64,000 nt of DNA, taken from the NCBI GenBank assembly GCA_009760855.2, contig WPIO01000082.1, forward strand, positions 1,379,501-1,443,500, in the 5' to 3' direction. Position numbers and translations under genes: made by a program. Shown here piece after piece: positions 1-10,445 of the stretch. The stretch is from Cristatella mucedo (taxonomy: Eukaryota > Bryozoa > Phylactolaemata > Cristatellidae). How positions within the stretch are numbered: position 1 is the stretch's first letter; each line of letters opens with the position of its first letter. Below the pieces are notes generated by a model. That model was given only the letters and a program-made list of their open reading frames with translations, ran no database searches and was not told where the DNA came from.

Positions 1-1151
1 GAGTTACAGACGGAGATACATTACATTACATAACATAGATTGTGTATACTGACCGTCTAGGCAGAGCCGTTGCGTGACTTTTAGAGACTCCTTGAATTTT
101 TTTATTTTGGGCCTTATGTATTAGAAATTGATAGTTTACTTTGCGTTCATAATTCGCGCTTCCTTAAAATTTAGACCACAACAAAATTAAAATGTTAAAC
201 ATTTCACGCTGTTTGGTTTTTACTCAAAGAGGAACGCGACCGAACTTTGCAGCTCAAGAAAGCATCGACCAATTTAGTTTAGCCAAGCTCAGCACTTAGC
301 TCACATTTGATGGATACCGCTGAGGATCCACAAAGTCTCTCCTACGCCATAGTTGAGCTTAAATTAGATTTGATAGGCTTCAATCTACAGAATTGAGCTC
401 TCCGCTTGCAATGCCGACAGGCATAGAAAGGACGATTCGTAAGCAGCTATCACATTCGGAAAATCTTGACCGAGCGAGATTTCAGAAAGTAATCAAAGAC
501 ATCACGGACTCTCCTGCAATTGGGTGAGAGTAAATGCGAACGAGACTGGAGCTCGTATGTCTTGGCTCCGTCTTCTTTCGGGTCCCAGATAATCGACCAC
601 TGTTTCTGCATTCTGAATGCACCTCAAGCGATCGGCAATTATCGGACCAAGCTTTGCAATTATTTGCACTTTGTCGAGAAAATTCCTTTTTCGATGAAGG
701 TAGAGCCTATTGGAATTGGCATGAAGGCCGTACTCCTAAAAAAATTAAGATTCCTCCGGCGCATTCAAACATTGTGGGGTGATACGCCGACCCTGTGCTT
801 TTCCACAGGAGATAGCGTCTGTTTCTCAAGAGTTGAGCCGGCTTTAAGGTGCGCAATTCAAGCTCCTTTCACTTGATCACGTGCTGCCCGCGCTCCCTTG
901 ACTTCTCGTTCTCCTCCGAGGTCTTACTCTCAAGTACTGCTTACTGCTGCAGCTTTTATATGCTAGTTTCATTTTTGTCCCTCAAAACAGTTAGCAACCG
1001 AAACTGCATACGCCATTCTACTTTTTGGAACAAAAAAGTTGCGTCCGGGTCACCGTTTCTCTATTTTGGCAGCATCTTAGAATACAATTCCCAATTTTAT
1101 CTGCGGTTTTCTTTTGACCACCAATTCATTTGGTAATGCTTTCTATGCACC
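1..1151. other. No gene recognised
   Basis: Composition is near balanced. Short overlapping frames exist on both strands (the longest plus-strand one runs 520-876), but none has a recognisable domain, plausible splice sites or a convincing start. I see only unannotated sequence here. Confidence 0.5.
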
Positions 1152-1218
1152 ATCTGTAAAGTGCGTAGAAATAGATTCAGTTCTCTGAGAGTGCTATGCA
1201 AATGTATTATTATTATTT
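1152..1218 (+). repeat. LINE/SINE 3' tail, (ATT)n end
   Basis: The stretch begins ctgtaaagtgcgtagaaa, continues with the agattcagttctct hairpin segment and closes with (TATT)n. It aligns by eye with the tail at the end of the LINE piece in each 3.1-kb array unit and with those near 48961, 54457 and 54628. No reverse-transcriptase frame is visible upstream, so this is either a severely 5'-truncated LINE or the tail of a SINE whose head has decayed. Confidence 0.6.
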
Positions 1219-1475
1219 GGAACATTTGTGATATTTTAATATGACAGCTCTAATCTTCGCAATCTCAGTACGTAAACCATTACATATTCTCTGTAGCAAA
1301 GTTGCAGTGTCACCACGAGTATTAGTCCTTGTGGTTGCACCGGATTGATGTTTCCGGAATGAAATTCTAAATCTGTAATGCTACAACAAAGAAGTGTATT
1401 CATTTACCGAATATCGATTCATTTAAAAATGCGTTTATTTTTCAGAGAGAGAGTGCCACAATATTTAAATAGATA

Positions 1476-1763
1476 CATTGTCAGCCCCGACTTACGACGG
1501 TCCGACTTGTGAATATTCGGAGATACTAACTCGGCCACGGTCACGCAAAAAATCAAATGTCAAACTTTATCCGCGAAAGTTTCAAAATCCACGCGCGTTC
1601 AGTAGATTAGAAAACGCAGTAAACAGTAGGGAGGAAATTATGTCTACATAGTAAAGAGCGTATCGTAGTAGAAAGTACCATCTACCATTATCGACTTGCG
1701 GCGAAAGTTCGACTTACGACAGGTTTTCCGGTCCCTTTCTATTACCCAAGTCGGGGCTGGCTG
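1476..1763. mobile_element. Tigger/pogo-like MITE with terminal inverted repeats
   Basis: A perfect 12-bp inverted repeat, CAGCCCCGACTT, lies at 1482-1493 and, inverted, at 1748-1759. Outside it both ends extend imperfectly to CA next to a TA dinucleotide (1474-1475 and 1764-1765), which would be the TA target-site duplication of a Tc1/mariner-superfamily element. Subterminal copies of a CGACTTACGAC-type motif occur at both ends, a pattern familiar from Tigger/pogo relatives. No transposase frame is present, so at about 288 bp this is a non-autonomous element. The exact outer ends are uncertain by a few bases. Confidence 0.6.
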
Positions 1764-3346
1764 TAGTTATTCAACGCATTTTAAAAACATTTTCTTATAA
1801 ATTGTTTCCGCATTGCAACTTTGGGCCACTTAAGTATCCGAGTCCGCCTGCCTGCAGCCGCAGGGGTTACAGAGGGGCTCGTGCGATGGCTCTGCGTCTA
1901 TCGTCCGCCGTATCGCGAAGTAGTTCGACCGCAGGCACGCCCATTTTAGATGCGAACGGCGCACACCTTACGCATGCGCGCCAGAATGTGAACGATTCTG
2001 ATTCCTTTTTTCCGCACCCTGCTGTCTCTTTTGTTGACGACGTTGTATAAAGAATTAATAATCTGCAAGAAGTCCGTACCGCGTTTTGGAGACAAAAATT
2101 TCCACCAGCCGGTGTCCAGTGCCTGGAATCCAGTGTCCGCGAATCTCGAGAGTGCCACTCGGTACTCATACGAGTAGCTCTGAGCCCGATGCAGAGCCAA
2201 CAGAGAGCGCTGCTCGAAAAGAATTCCTCCAAGTCCCTCACGCACGCTAACTTGCCTGACATTCGAGTGGTGTGGCTCGCTGTATTTCGCACGCAGTAGA
2301 AGCCCCGGTTAGAGCGAAAATTGTTCGCAATGAAAAGCAAATGATTTGCATGAAACATGCTTTTATTATGCAAGACGAGTACCAAGGTTAATATGCATTC
2401 ACAAACATAGATATGGTGGTTACACGTCGAGGAAGGCATTGCATCTCCTTTTGCATAGCAATTCACTTGAAAAGCACTGGGAACCTGGAGCGGAGGTCCT
2501 CTCTTAATTCTCTCGGCATCGGCCGCCCCGGGGCGAGGTCACCAGTTCGCGCGGCACCTCAGACGGACGCGGACGGCCGAGTAAGCACCGAAATGTGAAG
2601 ATAACGCGGCTATCCAATTGCTCGCACTCGCATTTGCATCGTTGCTCAGGCAACGTCGAAGACGCACGGATTTCGCCGTCGGCAGCCGTCGAGCGCCTTG
2701 GAGAAGTCAAACCCCGGCCAAATCATTTGCTCAGTCACCAGAGTCCAAAGCGCGATGGGCAGTGGCTGTAGAGTTGCTCAAAAACAGAAACTTCCGGTGG
2801 ACACCGGCGGCGCGCCTTTCAAGGCGGGCCGTAATTCTCATGACCGTCGATCGAGCGACAGCGGGCAATCAACCCGTGCACAAACTTGGCGTGCGCGAGC
2901 ACGCTGGTGCTTTCGCACCCAGGTAAATATCTATCTATCTATCTATATATATATATATATATATATATAATAAAGTAATAATATATAGCCAAATATACGG
3001 TCAGGCTGCTCTAGATATAAATATGGAAGTGGACTTCACGAATGGGTTTCCGTTGCTCAGCAAGTTCGCGAAACGCAACTGCCGACGGAGGAAGCACACG
3101 CGAGCCGCAGGCACTCCGACCGTGCGGTCGCCGTGACCAAGGAAAAACCCACAAATCCAGCCACCTCAGAATGACTGGAATGCGAAAAGAAAACAGATGC
3201 GGACGAAATTCCACGGCTAGCCAGCCGGACGGACACCACTCAGCAACCTTGCAGCCTCTCACACCGCCGCCGGCAGCGGGCAAGTGCGGAAGCACTGGCC
3301 GCCGCTGCCATCTGCTGCGGCTTTCGCTGCGCACGACAATCTTCCC
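1764..3346. other. GC-rich 3' flank of the FoxN1/4 gene
   Basis: This is GC-rich DNA without a supportable gene. A 199-codon minus-strand frame (1867-2466) is open, but its composition looks arbitrary and no splice sites or domain support it. It contains the microsatellite at 2929-2969. Confidence 0.4.
2929..2969. repeat. (TATC)n(TA)n microsatellite
   Basis: About four TATC/ATCT units run directly into about twelve TA units, followed by an AT-rich stretch. Confidence 0.9.
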
Positions 3347-3352
3347 TTTATT
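3347..3352 (-). terminator. AATAAA polyadenylation signal (minus strand)
   Basis: This is a canonical AATAAA on the minus strand. It overlaps the TAA stop of the candidate terminal exon at 3348-3440, so a transcript using it would have a 3' UTR of only a few tens of bases. It is the first AATAAA I noticed downstream of the FoxN1/4 coding exons. Confidence 0.4.
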
Positions 3353-3440
3353 CTTCCAGAAAGTTCTGCAGTAAAGCAATCAAACGAGAGTCATCTCGCT
3401 GAAAGAGAGGGCGGCAGCTCTCGGCGGCGGCTGACGGAGA
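3348..3440 (-). CDS. Candidate alternative terminal exon of FoxN1/4
   Basis: On the minus strand an acceptor (ctctcaccag) sits downstream of a polypyrimidine run covering about 3490-3540. The frame then encodes 30 residues, including LFQRDDSRLIALLQNFLEE, and stops at TAA inside AATAAA. It opens in phase 0, matching the phase-0 end of the acidic exon at 3629-3691. The helix-like, hydrophobic/acidic ending looks more coding than its GC-rich surroundings. It could equally be the last exon of a separate minus-strand gene, but no plausible first exon for such a gene is visible between 3691 and 4476. Confidence 0.4.
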   Translation of the reverse strand, partial: SPSAAAESCRPLFQRDDSRLIALLQNFLEE

Positions 3441-3496
3441 CTGGTGAGAGCGTCGCTGGCGCTTCGGTCGATATAGGCGCAGCAGTGGGAGAGCGC

Positions 3497-3540
3497 AGGA
3501 GAGAGAGAGAGAGCGAGAGAGAGAGGGAGAGCGAGAAAGC
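3497..3540. repeat. GA-rich simple repeat
   Basis: This is an interrupted (GA)n tract on the plus strand. On the minus strand it is a polypyrimidine tract about 60-100 bases upstream of the acceptor at 3441. Confidence 0.8.
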
Positions 3541-3628
3541 GTGCCTCACGCACGCTGTCACCAGCGTATAGCGGAAGCGAAGCCGATCGCATTAAGGCAA
3601 GCGGGTGCTAGTGTGTGTGCTCACTTAC

Positions 3629-3691
3629 CTTGAAGATGTCGTCATCTTCATCCTCACTTTCCTCCTCACCTCTACTATCATTGCTCTCGTT
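3629..3691 (-). CDS. Candidate acidic micro-exon of FoxN1/4
   Basis: This 63-base open segment on the minus strand has strong splice signals on both sides: acceptor cccccctcgcag and donor AAG|GTAAGT. It is phase 0 at both ends and encodes 21 residues, ending GEEESEDEDDDIFK. The protein-level acidity, good splice sites and phase compatibility make a real exon likely. Within FoxN1/4 it could be reached from a phase-0 donor CAG|GTACCG at 4620/4619, which would replace the last 47 residues of the main form. Belonging to another minus-strand gene is the main alternative. Confidence 0.5.
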
Positions 3692-4475
3692 CTGCGAGGG
3701 GGGGTAAATGCCAAGCCGGTGTAAGCGACTAACTGTGCACGCGGCGGCGGCACGTTCACACTGCCGGCAAAGCTGGTCTGATCGCAAGCTGGCGAGGCCA
3801 GGCGGCGGCTTCAGCGGCGGCTGCAGAGGCGGTGGCGGCGGCGGCGGCGAAAGCTCGCAAGCCTTCCAACCACACTAGCGAGCCAACAAGCCACAAAGGC
3901 GTGCGAGCGTTCAAGCTCAAAGCGACTAAGACGAAAAAGTCAGCTCGAGGCTCACTTCCGGCGGTGCACCGCACCCGCGGGTCTACGCTTGCTTCGCGCC
4001 CCAAGCTCCTCTAGGCCAGTACACCGGGCAGCGTGGCGGGCGGTTGGTCTAAGCCAAGGCGTGCGAGCGACCAAAGAGAGGGAGGGGCGGCACCGGCTCG
4101 AGTCCAGCAGGTGTGGGGCCGGCGGCGAGGGGGGGGAGGAGCCAGTGGGCGTGAGCCAGGTCTCACCATGGTCCGATGGTCTCGGGGGGCTCCGGAGAGG
4201 CGCTAACACTGAGTCCAGCACGCAATCCATCGGGATTCGCAAACCGGACGCGACCTCGTTCCAGACATCTCTCTAGATGACCAAACGCGAGAGCGATGAA
4301 CGCCGGTTCCGGCCGGCGGCGGCCGCCGCCGCCGCGAGAGCGGACGTGGGTCGGGTCAATGATCGGCTCTCGAGCCAATCCAGCTCCCTTTCCTGACGCG
4401 GCGCGGCGGCAGCCGCCGCAGCGCACTCGCGACCCACCTCCCCCTGCCCAGCGAACTGTCGCGTTGCGGTGAGCG

Positions 4476-5104
4476 CTACCCGCCCCTAGGCTGCGTTCGT
4501 TCGGCAGCAGTGAAGCGCTGAACGCCTTTGGCGCTCCCTCGGGCGTTCGACTTCGGCGCTTGCTGGCGCTGCGGCGGTGGCTGCTGCGGCTGCCTCGCGA
4601 GTGGGAGGTGCGACGGTACCTGGAGCGAAGACTCGGCGCTCGGCAGCGGAGGGTCGACGAAGTCGGACAGCTCCTCGAACAAGAACGCATCGTCGATGTC
4701 AAGCAGCGGAAACATGCCAGGTCTGAACTGGCTGCTGTCGTCCACTGTCGGCGGCGGCGTGGGCGGCAGCAGCAGCTCACTCCCGGCGTAATCTGGCACC
4801 TGCAGCACTGGCTCGGGCGCCAGCTTCGGCATCGGCGGCGGCTGACGCAACGGGGCGGGCTGCACGGCTCCAATCGCCGGCCTGCTAGCCAGGACGCTGG
4901 TAGGACCGGCGCCGGCAGCAGCACCGCCGCCATTCGAGGTGGAGGCTGCGGCGGCGGCGGCGGCGGCGAGGCCCGCCGAGACCGCAGCAGACACAGCGGC
5001 TTGGACTGATGACGTAACGGCGGCAGCAGCGGCTGCGGCGGCCGCGCCGCCGCGAGGCTCAGCTGGGCGATAGCTGCGTCCTTGAGCCAGCGCCTCGAAC
5101 GACT
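4476..5104 (-). CDS. FoxN1/4: FoxN1/4 C-terminal exon
   Basis: The acceptor cctcccgttgcag precedes this exon in phase 1, so the split codon becomes Glu and the protein reads ...[13 protein letters not shown], resembling the family's usual NPEEL continuation. It encodes poly-Ala, Pro-rich linkers and the acidic activation-like segment, and stops at TAG 4478-4476. A CAG|GTACCG at 4620/4619 could act as an internal phase-0 donor toward the exon at 3691. The last 47 residues of the unspliced form are low-complexity and less convincing than the rest. Confidence 0.75.
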
Positions 5105-7156
5105 CTGCAACGGGAGGCGGCGGCGACCGGCATCGTGACGAGCCGCAGCTGGCGTCTCGGCCGCCGCCGTTCGCAAAGGGAGCCCTTCGCACGGCGGCGA
5201 CCGCAGGCGAATTGAGCTTCGAGGGTCTGCCGCTGCCGCGACCTCTGGCCGTGCGGTGGCGGCGGCGGCGGCGGCAGTCTCGGTAGCAGCTGCGCCAGCA
5301 GATCTAGCGTGAGCACCGAGCACGCCCGAGGCCGCACTGAAGGAATGCCGCCGGCCCGGCCCGCACGACCCTGCTCGTGCGTGCATGAGTATCGAGTATC
5401 AGCCACGGCCGTGCGCCGCCCACTTTTTTGAAAATAAACATTTGGCCGCTGCCAGGCAACGCACGGCGTGCCATTTCAACGCACTGCTGTAGCTGCTAAT
5501 GCTGTAGCTGCTGCTGCAGCAAGCCAGCTGGCAAGCACCTGCAGCTCGCGGTCGCCCCTCTACACAGCCACTCGCATCGCACCGCGCACGTCCAGCCGAC
5601 AGGCACCGACAGGCGACGCCGGCCTTTGGCAGGGTGGGGAGGCGGAGTTTTTGAAGCGAGACGGCGCGATGCGACGGTAGCTGCCTCACCTGGATGAGCC
5701 ATGGACTTCTTAATCTGTGACGGATCTTTCTTGTTTGACTTGGCGATTTCGTCGTCCATCTTCTTGACCTTGACCGGGTTGAGCGCCCAGAGGCAGCCCT
5801 TTCGAGCCGCATTGCCCTCCGAGTTGGGATTCTCTATCTTCTCGAAACACTTGTTCAGCGACAGGTTGTGGCGGACCGAGTTCTGCAAAGGGACGAATCG
5901 GCTGTTTATTTGAGTAAGCGATACGTGACCTCGCCACAATGCGTCGAAGTGTCGCTGCATGCCTGCCCGACCGAGAGGCCCCCGAAGGAGGGCGCCGACG
6001 GACAAAGCTGCCTTAATGGAGCCGGTGTCGCCGAGCAAACAGCGCCTCCAGAGAGCCCGGGCCGGCATTGTTTCGCACCCTTTGAGCAGCAGGAGTGAAA
6101 ACTCTCCTCATTTGCGGCGAACAGTGCAGCAATCTGAGCACTAATATTTTCTTAACGAGGGAGTAGATTTCTCTATTGGAGCAAATATGAGCGCCGGTAG
6201 ATGCATCCAATCACGGCTGCGCGAGATCGGGCCCTACCGCCGAACCCTGTCAGCTCGGCGAGAACCGGTCGCGGGAATTTTTGGCCGGGCGGCGTGAAAC
6301 GGGCCGATCGATCCCGCCGCACGGCAGTAGCAAGCAACCGCTGCCGTCGCCTCCGAGCCCCGCCCCACCCCCTCCACTACCCGCCTGACGCTGCCAACTT
6401 ACCTTCCAGCCATCCGGAGCCGTCTTGAAATACGGGAACTGCGTCATCATGAAGCCGTAGATTTCGCTGACGGGCAGACAGCCGCTCCTGCTGTTCTTCA
6501 GAGCGAGCGCAATCAGGCAGCTGTACGAGTAGGGCGGCTTGGCGTACGGATTCTCGACCACTCTCGTCACGCGAGCGCCAGCCGAAGAGGCCCCCGCCGC
6601 GATGTAGCCGTGCGCCGCTGCGGGCTGGCTGCCGCAGCCGCCGCCTCGCGGCTGCTGCGGCTGCTGCGGCAGCTGCTGCGGCGGCACGCCGGCCACTCTG
6701 TCGGCCGTAAAGTAGACTTGCCGAGGAGGCGGAGGGATGGCCACGTAGTTGATGTTGCCGGCCGAGAAACGCAGGCCGCCGGGCGGCACCGTCATCTCGA
6801 TGACGCGAACGGGACTGACAGGCAAGACCGAGGCAGCGGCGGCGGGAGAGATCGGCGGCGCCGCGGTGGTCGGATTCACGAGCAGATTCGGGTTGCGATT
6901 CTCGGGCGTCTGCTGCATGACGGGATGCTGCACGACGGGCTGCGGCGGCTGCTGCTGCAGGAGCACCTGGCGCTGCTGCTGCTGCTGCAGCGATCCGACG
7001 TTGACTGCGTGCAGCCAGCTGAGGTTGGACACCGACGAATTCAAATCCAGCTGCTCATGCGACGGCGGCGAAGCGGAGTCGCGAGCGATCGGCGAGTGCG
7101 GCATTTCCGAGCGGTTCGAGGCGGGCAGAATGTAGATCACGTTTGCGTTGATAGTG

Positions 7157-7189
<33 letters not shown>

Positions 7190-7278
7190 CCGCCGGCGGC
7201 ATTCGAACCCTCCGTCGCTTCGGTCTCCATCATGTCATCCAGGGATATGAACTCGTGATTATCATCGTCGCGATCCAT
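4476..7278 (-). CDS. FoxN1/4: Forkhead transcription factor, FoxN1/4 class
   Basis: Joining minus-strand exons 7278-6403, 5882-5690 and 5104-4476 gives 1,698 bases, 565 residues, with all phases consistent. The product should be a nuclear, sequence-specific DNA-binding regulator. In order: an acidic N-terminus ([10 protein letters not shown]), ten prolines at 32-41, a Gln-rich segment about 98-123, then the forkhead domain from about 246 ([17 protein letters not shown]), with recognition helix [15 protein letters not shown] at 293-307. [10 protein letters not shown] at 319-328 is a signature of the FoxN1/FoxN4 class rather than of other Fox groups. Ala-rich runs follow, then an acidic hydrophobic segment ([18 protein letters not shown], about 488-505), a likely activation region. 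ATG at 7278 is the first in-frame start after an acceptor at 7302. In other animals this class acts in neural, retinal and immune development; the role here is inferred only from the family. Confidence 0.9.
5690..5882 (-). CDS. FoxN1/4: FoxN1/4 forkhead exon (recognition helix and wings)
   Basis: This 193-base exon has acceptor ctttgcag and donor G|GTGAGG. It encodes residues 293-356 plus one base: helix 3 ([15 protein letters not shown]), the wing region and the [10 protein letters not shown] motif, followed by a Lys-rich basic segment that may serve as a nuclear localisation signal. Confidence 0.9.
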
Positions 7279-7301
7279 TTCGCTGAAAATGTGGCCGACT
7301 C
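6403..7301 (-). CDS. FoxN1/4: FoxN1/4 N-terminal coding exon
   Basis: The acceptor tatttgcag ends at 7302; a second possible one, cattttcag, ends at 7283. A short 5' leader precedes ATG 7278-7276. The exon encodes 292 residues and ends at the phase-0 donor AAG|GTAAGT within the forkhead domain, just after TAPDGWK. The intron to the next exon is 520 bases. Confidence 0.85.
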
Positions 7302-7470
7302 CTGCAAATAGTGCGCACGTTCTACGGGCCTCGCCCGGCGATCGCCGGCGCAGCGCCCAGCCGGAGCGGCGACGGCACCAGCAATTAGTAGTTAGTGTAC
7401 GCGTTGCTGGGAAACGTGCGCCCAGCAAGATTCGACTAGGTCGCGGTTAACGCCGGACGAGCCCACGTAC

Positions 7471-7566
7471 CTCGATATGCAGCTGAAATTTAAAACCCAG
7501 CAACCTACGCAGAGTTTCCAGGCAGAATTTCAATACGCGCAGTTGGTAGAACGGGGCTGCACTGCT
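7471..7566 (-). other. FoxN1/4: Noncoding first exon of FoxN1/4 (predicted)
   Basis: From the predicted start site at 7566 the transcript runs 96 bases to a donor GAG|GTACGT at 7471/7470, followed by a short intron of about 169 bases to the acceptor at 7302. No in-frame upstream start joins the main reading frame, so it is taken as 5' UTR. Confidence 0.5.
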
Positions 7567-7720
7567 GAAACTCCGTCGGTTGGGCCGGTTTATATTCGGT
7601 TCGAATCGACCGCCAAACACGCCATTGGTCGGCGTCCACGTGATCGCCGCCGGTGCCCGGCGGCCGGCCGAGCCGGCCGCGGGGCGGGCCGACCGGAGCA
7701 CTTCCGGTACGCTATTGGCC
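7566..7720 (-). promoter_or_regulatory. FoxN1/4: FoxN1/4 core promoter: TATA, Inr, CCAAT, GC box
   Basis: On the minus strand, TATAAA occupies 7594-7589. A TTTCAGCA initiator-like site has its A at 7566, 28 bases downstream of the first T of the TATA box. CCAAT boxes lie at about 7628-7624 (near -60) and 7718-7714 (near -150). A GGGCGG-type GC box lies near 7682, a CTTCCGG ETS-like site near 7701 and a CACGTG E-box near 7638. The arrangement fits a focused promoter reading into the exon at 7566-7471. The start site itself is a prediction. Confidence 0.6.
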
Positions 7721-8579
7721 GTCGACCGAGCAGGTCTGAATTTTGCGTACCGCTGGAGCTCGACCGACTGACTGACTGAATCGAGGCATCGCAGGCTCGG
7801 AGGCTCCAATGGTCAATAAGGGACTGCTGCCAGCCTGCTCGTAAAAACTGAAACGACGAACGACGCGCCGTGCGATTTCACAGTAACCCTCCGCGCGCTC
7901 CGAGCGCGCGCTCGCTCCTACCGACTATCCACTGCTGCCCACGCTTCGCGCTCGCTAGCCGCAGTTTCGTTCAGCGTTTTTTGCTTGTCGCACGCTCCAG
8001 TCAAACTAAGAGGGGAAATGCCCTCTCGCAGCTAGCCGAGCGTCTCTCTCCCCTTCCGTCGCCGAGACCCTGCGCCGCGGCCACTCGCCACGGCGCCGTC
8101 ACGCCGGCAATTCCCAGCGACCGCTCTCCGCTGACCGCCCAGGACTCACGCGCCGACCGGCGGCTTCAGCGTGGCGTGGGCGGGTAGCCGCCCACTCGGC
8201 AGCGTCTGCAGCGAGCGCAGTGGAATCGCACGAGCCCGCCAACCGCCGCCGCGGCAGCCGCCGCCGCCGCCGCCGCCGCCGCCGCCCGTACCTGATCCGC
8301 TTCCGTCGCGTTCGCGAGCTGCCGCGGACTGGGTTCCTCGGCTGCTGCTCGGAGGAGGCACCCCGGTTCTCGCTGCCTCCTCCGTTCCCGTTTCTCGCTG
8401 GCCTCGGCCGCCGCTCTGCTCTGCCGCGAGGTCTTGGCGTGGCGGGTGCGGCCCATCATCCTGATTGCCATTCGCCGCCCTCGTATCACAGGACCGCCGC
8501 CGCCCCGCCGCCGTCGAACGCTCGCACTCAAGAAGTGTCCTGCAAAGGCCGGTAACATCTTTTTTTTTAGCATTCAGTC

Positions 8580-10445
8580 ATTCAGAATGATGTTATCGAC
8601 TATTACTAACTCTAAACTCGGCGAGGCGTCGAGTAGCTATGGCGATTTTGGCTCCCTCCCTGCACCCTGCCTCCGTCCCGCGCTCCCTCCGTACCTTCCT
8701 TCTTCGCGCGCCCTCTCTCCTTCCCTCTCATCCATCTGCCTCTCCTGGCTTCTTTCGCCCGTCATCTGCCCTTTCTTTATCCTTATCTTCTCATGCCTCA
8801 ATCAGCGTTTCGGCAAGCTATTAGCTACGCGTCCGAATGCTTTGTGCTTATATCTATGCCATAATGGTGTCTACGCATTTATTGCATCTATGCATCGATG
8901 ACCGAACACTTGTGCGTCCACTGATTTGCTTGAATGAGATGCACTCACAGCTAGTCCACTACTCGTAGCTAGGTAGGTTCAATCTTCGTGTTTGAAGATG
9001 TGGGCACGCTTTACCTGTAGTCAATTGAAATAAATGTGCATCTGCTCACTGGCAATGGCTTATGTTAGCACTTGGTGTCCGTGCATGTTTTCCAGGCTTC
9101 TCAGCCCTCTTTCCCTCTACTCCGGTTGGCTTTGGACCCTGGCTAGCTTTTCCTGCAGTCCACGAACACTTCCACTCGGCAAGCATGCTCTTTTCGAGCC
9201 TCCGAGAGCACAAAGAGCTGAAGGGCTGCTCTCCAAATGGTCCACGCTAGCTGAAGATGCCATAGATAACTAAAATGGTTGCCACATCAACGTCCGGGAA
9301 CACGCATCAAAGACAAGCATGTTCGCCGATATTACATGTTTAGCAGGATGGTTGCTTAAGATGGGAAAGTGGGTCAGGCATCGTGTTCAAAAGCCCTTTG
9401 GCCAAGAGCGGTATTGGAGGACTGACATTGCAGTTCTGATACGGCCCGTTCAAAAACATGTAGAGCCTTGGATCACTGCCCTGTTCTCAATCTCTGCGTG
9501 TCCACGGTGTGCTCATTGCATCAAGGTAGCCAACATGAAAAGCCAATCTTAAATGCAAAAGCCTGCAGTATTAAATTATAGCTATGCAGTAGGGATGGCT
9601 TTAAGTTGCAACTTTCGGATGCTAGCTATAGGATAGTACTGCATCCATCCTACTGGCATGCTAAGCCCTTGGATGTTGTAAACATATGTCATTTTGCTCA
9701 TAACTCTGACCTCCAAGCGCTGCAGGTAGCAGAGAGACGACGGCGACCTGCCTGGCATGCCTGGCGCAACTATCAGCGTACAGTGGAGCTGCCAGACACC
9801 CGTCCAGAGCGCATTTTAGAAGCTTAACCAAAAGCCAAATCAAAGAACTAAACGTTCGCTTTGAAAATCGGCTGTGCTACAGGACGCTGCTTGCATGTCT
9901 CCCAATAAAGAGGTCCGTCCTAAGGAGATCGCAATTCATGAGTTCGAGACAAGTGCCTAGCATATTGCTTGCAAGAAAGCTCGTATCCCGCATTACAAGT
10001 CCGCATTAGAAGAAAACGCAAGCAGTAAAGCCGGTGGAGTTTACCAGCAATGCACGCCATCGAACAGCTCCTGGAGGGAGGGAGGGAGCAGAGTGTGGAC
10101 GTCGGTACCGAGCACACGCGATCTGACCTAAAGCCGCTGCTAGCGAACAAGTACTCTGGGCATGACCGGACTTCGTACCTCTGCTTGCTATCTGGATTCC
10201 TCTAAGCTTCGAAACCACCACCGAAGCTGGCTAGCTGTGAGTTTATCTCCTTCACCGAGGCAGTCAACTGATGTCTGCAGTAGCACTCTCCAAGCTTTCG
10301 AACGGTGACCCAGCCAGGGGCGCTTCCGCGTTCGCGCCGGCCGCCGCGCTGACCGCCGTCGCAGAGACTGCAGTTCAACTGCTCTGTGCTGTTCAATGCT
10401 GGCTTTATGTAGAATCAGGCAAGCGAAGCTAAGGTGCTGCGCGCG
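8580..10445. other. No gene recognised
   Basis: This intergenic sequence has mixed composition. Open frames are short and overlap on both strands; none shows a domain or paired splice sites that I trust. Confidence 0.4.

Larger units (their letters stand above)
1850..8560. other. CpG-rich domain around FoxN1/4
   Basis: From about 1850 to 8560 the sequence is visibly richer in G+C and CpG than the rest of the window, with long CGG/GCC runs. It covers the FoxN1/4 gene body and promoter and ends near the T-run at 8562. The skew inflates chance open frames on both strands. Whether it is an unmethylated CpG island or simply GC-rich coding sequence cannot be told from sequence. Confidence 0.6.

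Noticed and set aside
520-876. 118-codon plus-strand frame
   Set aside because: No ATG start at its 5' end, no domain, and an overlapping frame of similar quality.
1867-2466. 199-codon minus-strand frame
   Set aside because: Arbitrary composition, no domain, no splice or promoter context; long frames are expected by chance in GC-rich DNA.
4163-5386. 407-codon minus-strand frame overlapping FoxN1/4
   Set aside because: It lies in another frame over the GC-rich C-terminal exon; the Arg/Ala/Pro-rich translation is a shadow, while the FoxN1/4 frame has motif and splice support.
6610-7311. 233-codon plus-strand frame
   Set aside because: Antisense shadow of the FoxN1/4 N-terminal exon, Arg-rich because of CGG repeats.
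8166-8573. Minus-strand frame with MGRTRHAKTSRQSR and a possible CAG|GTACGG donor
   Set aside because: Upstream of the FoxN1/4 promoter and attractive as an alternative first exon, but its phase-0 donor does not fit either FoxN1/4 acceptor in frame, and its poly-Ala end is a GCC repeat.
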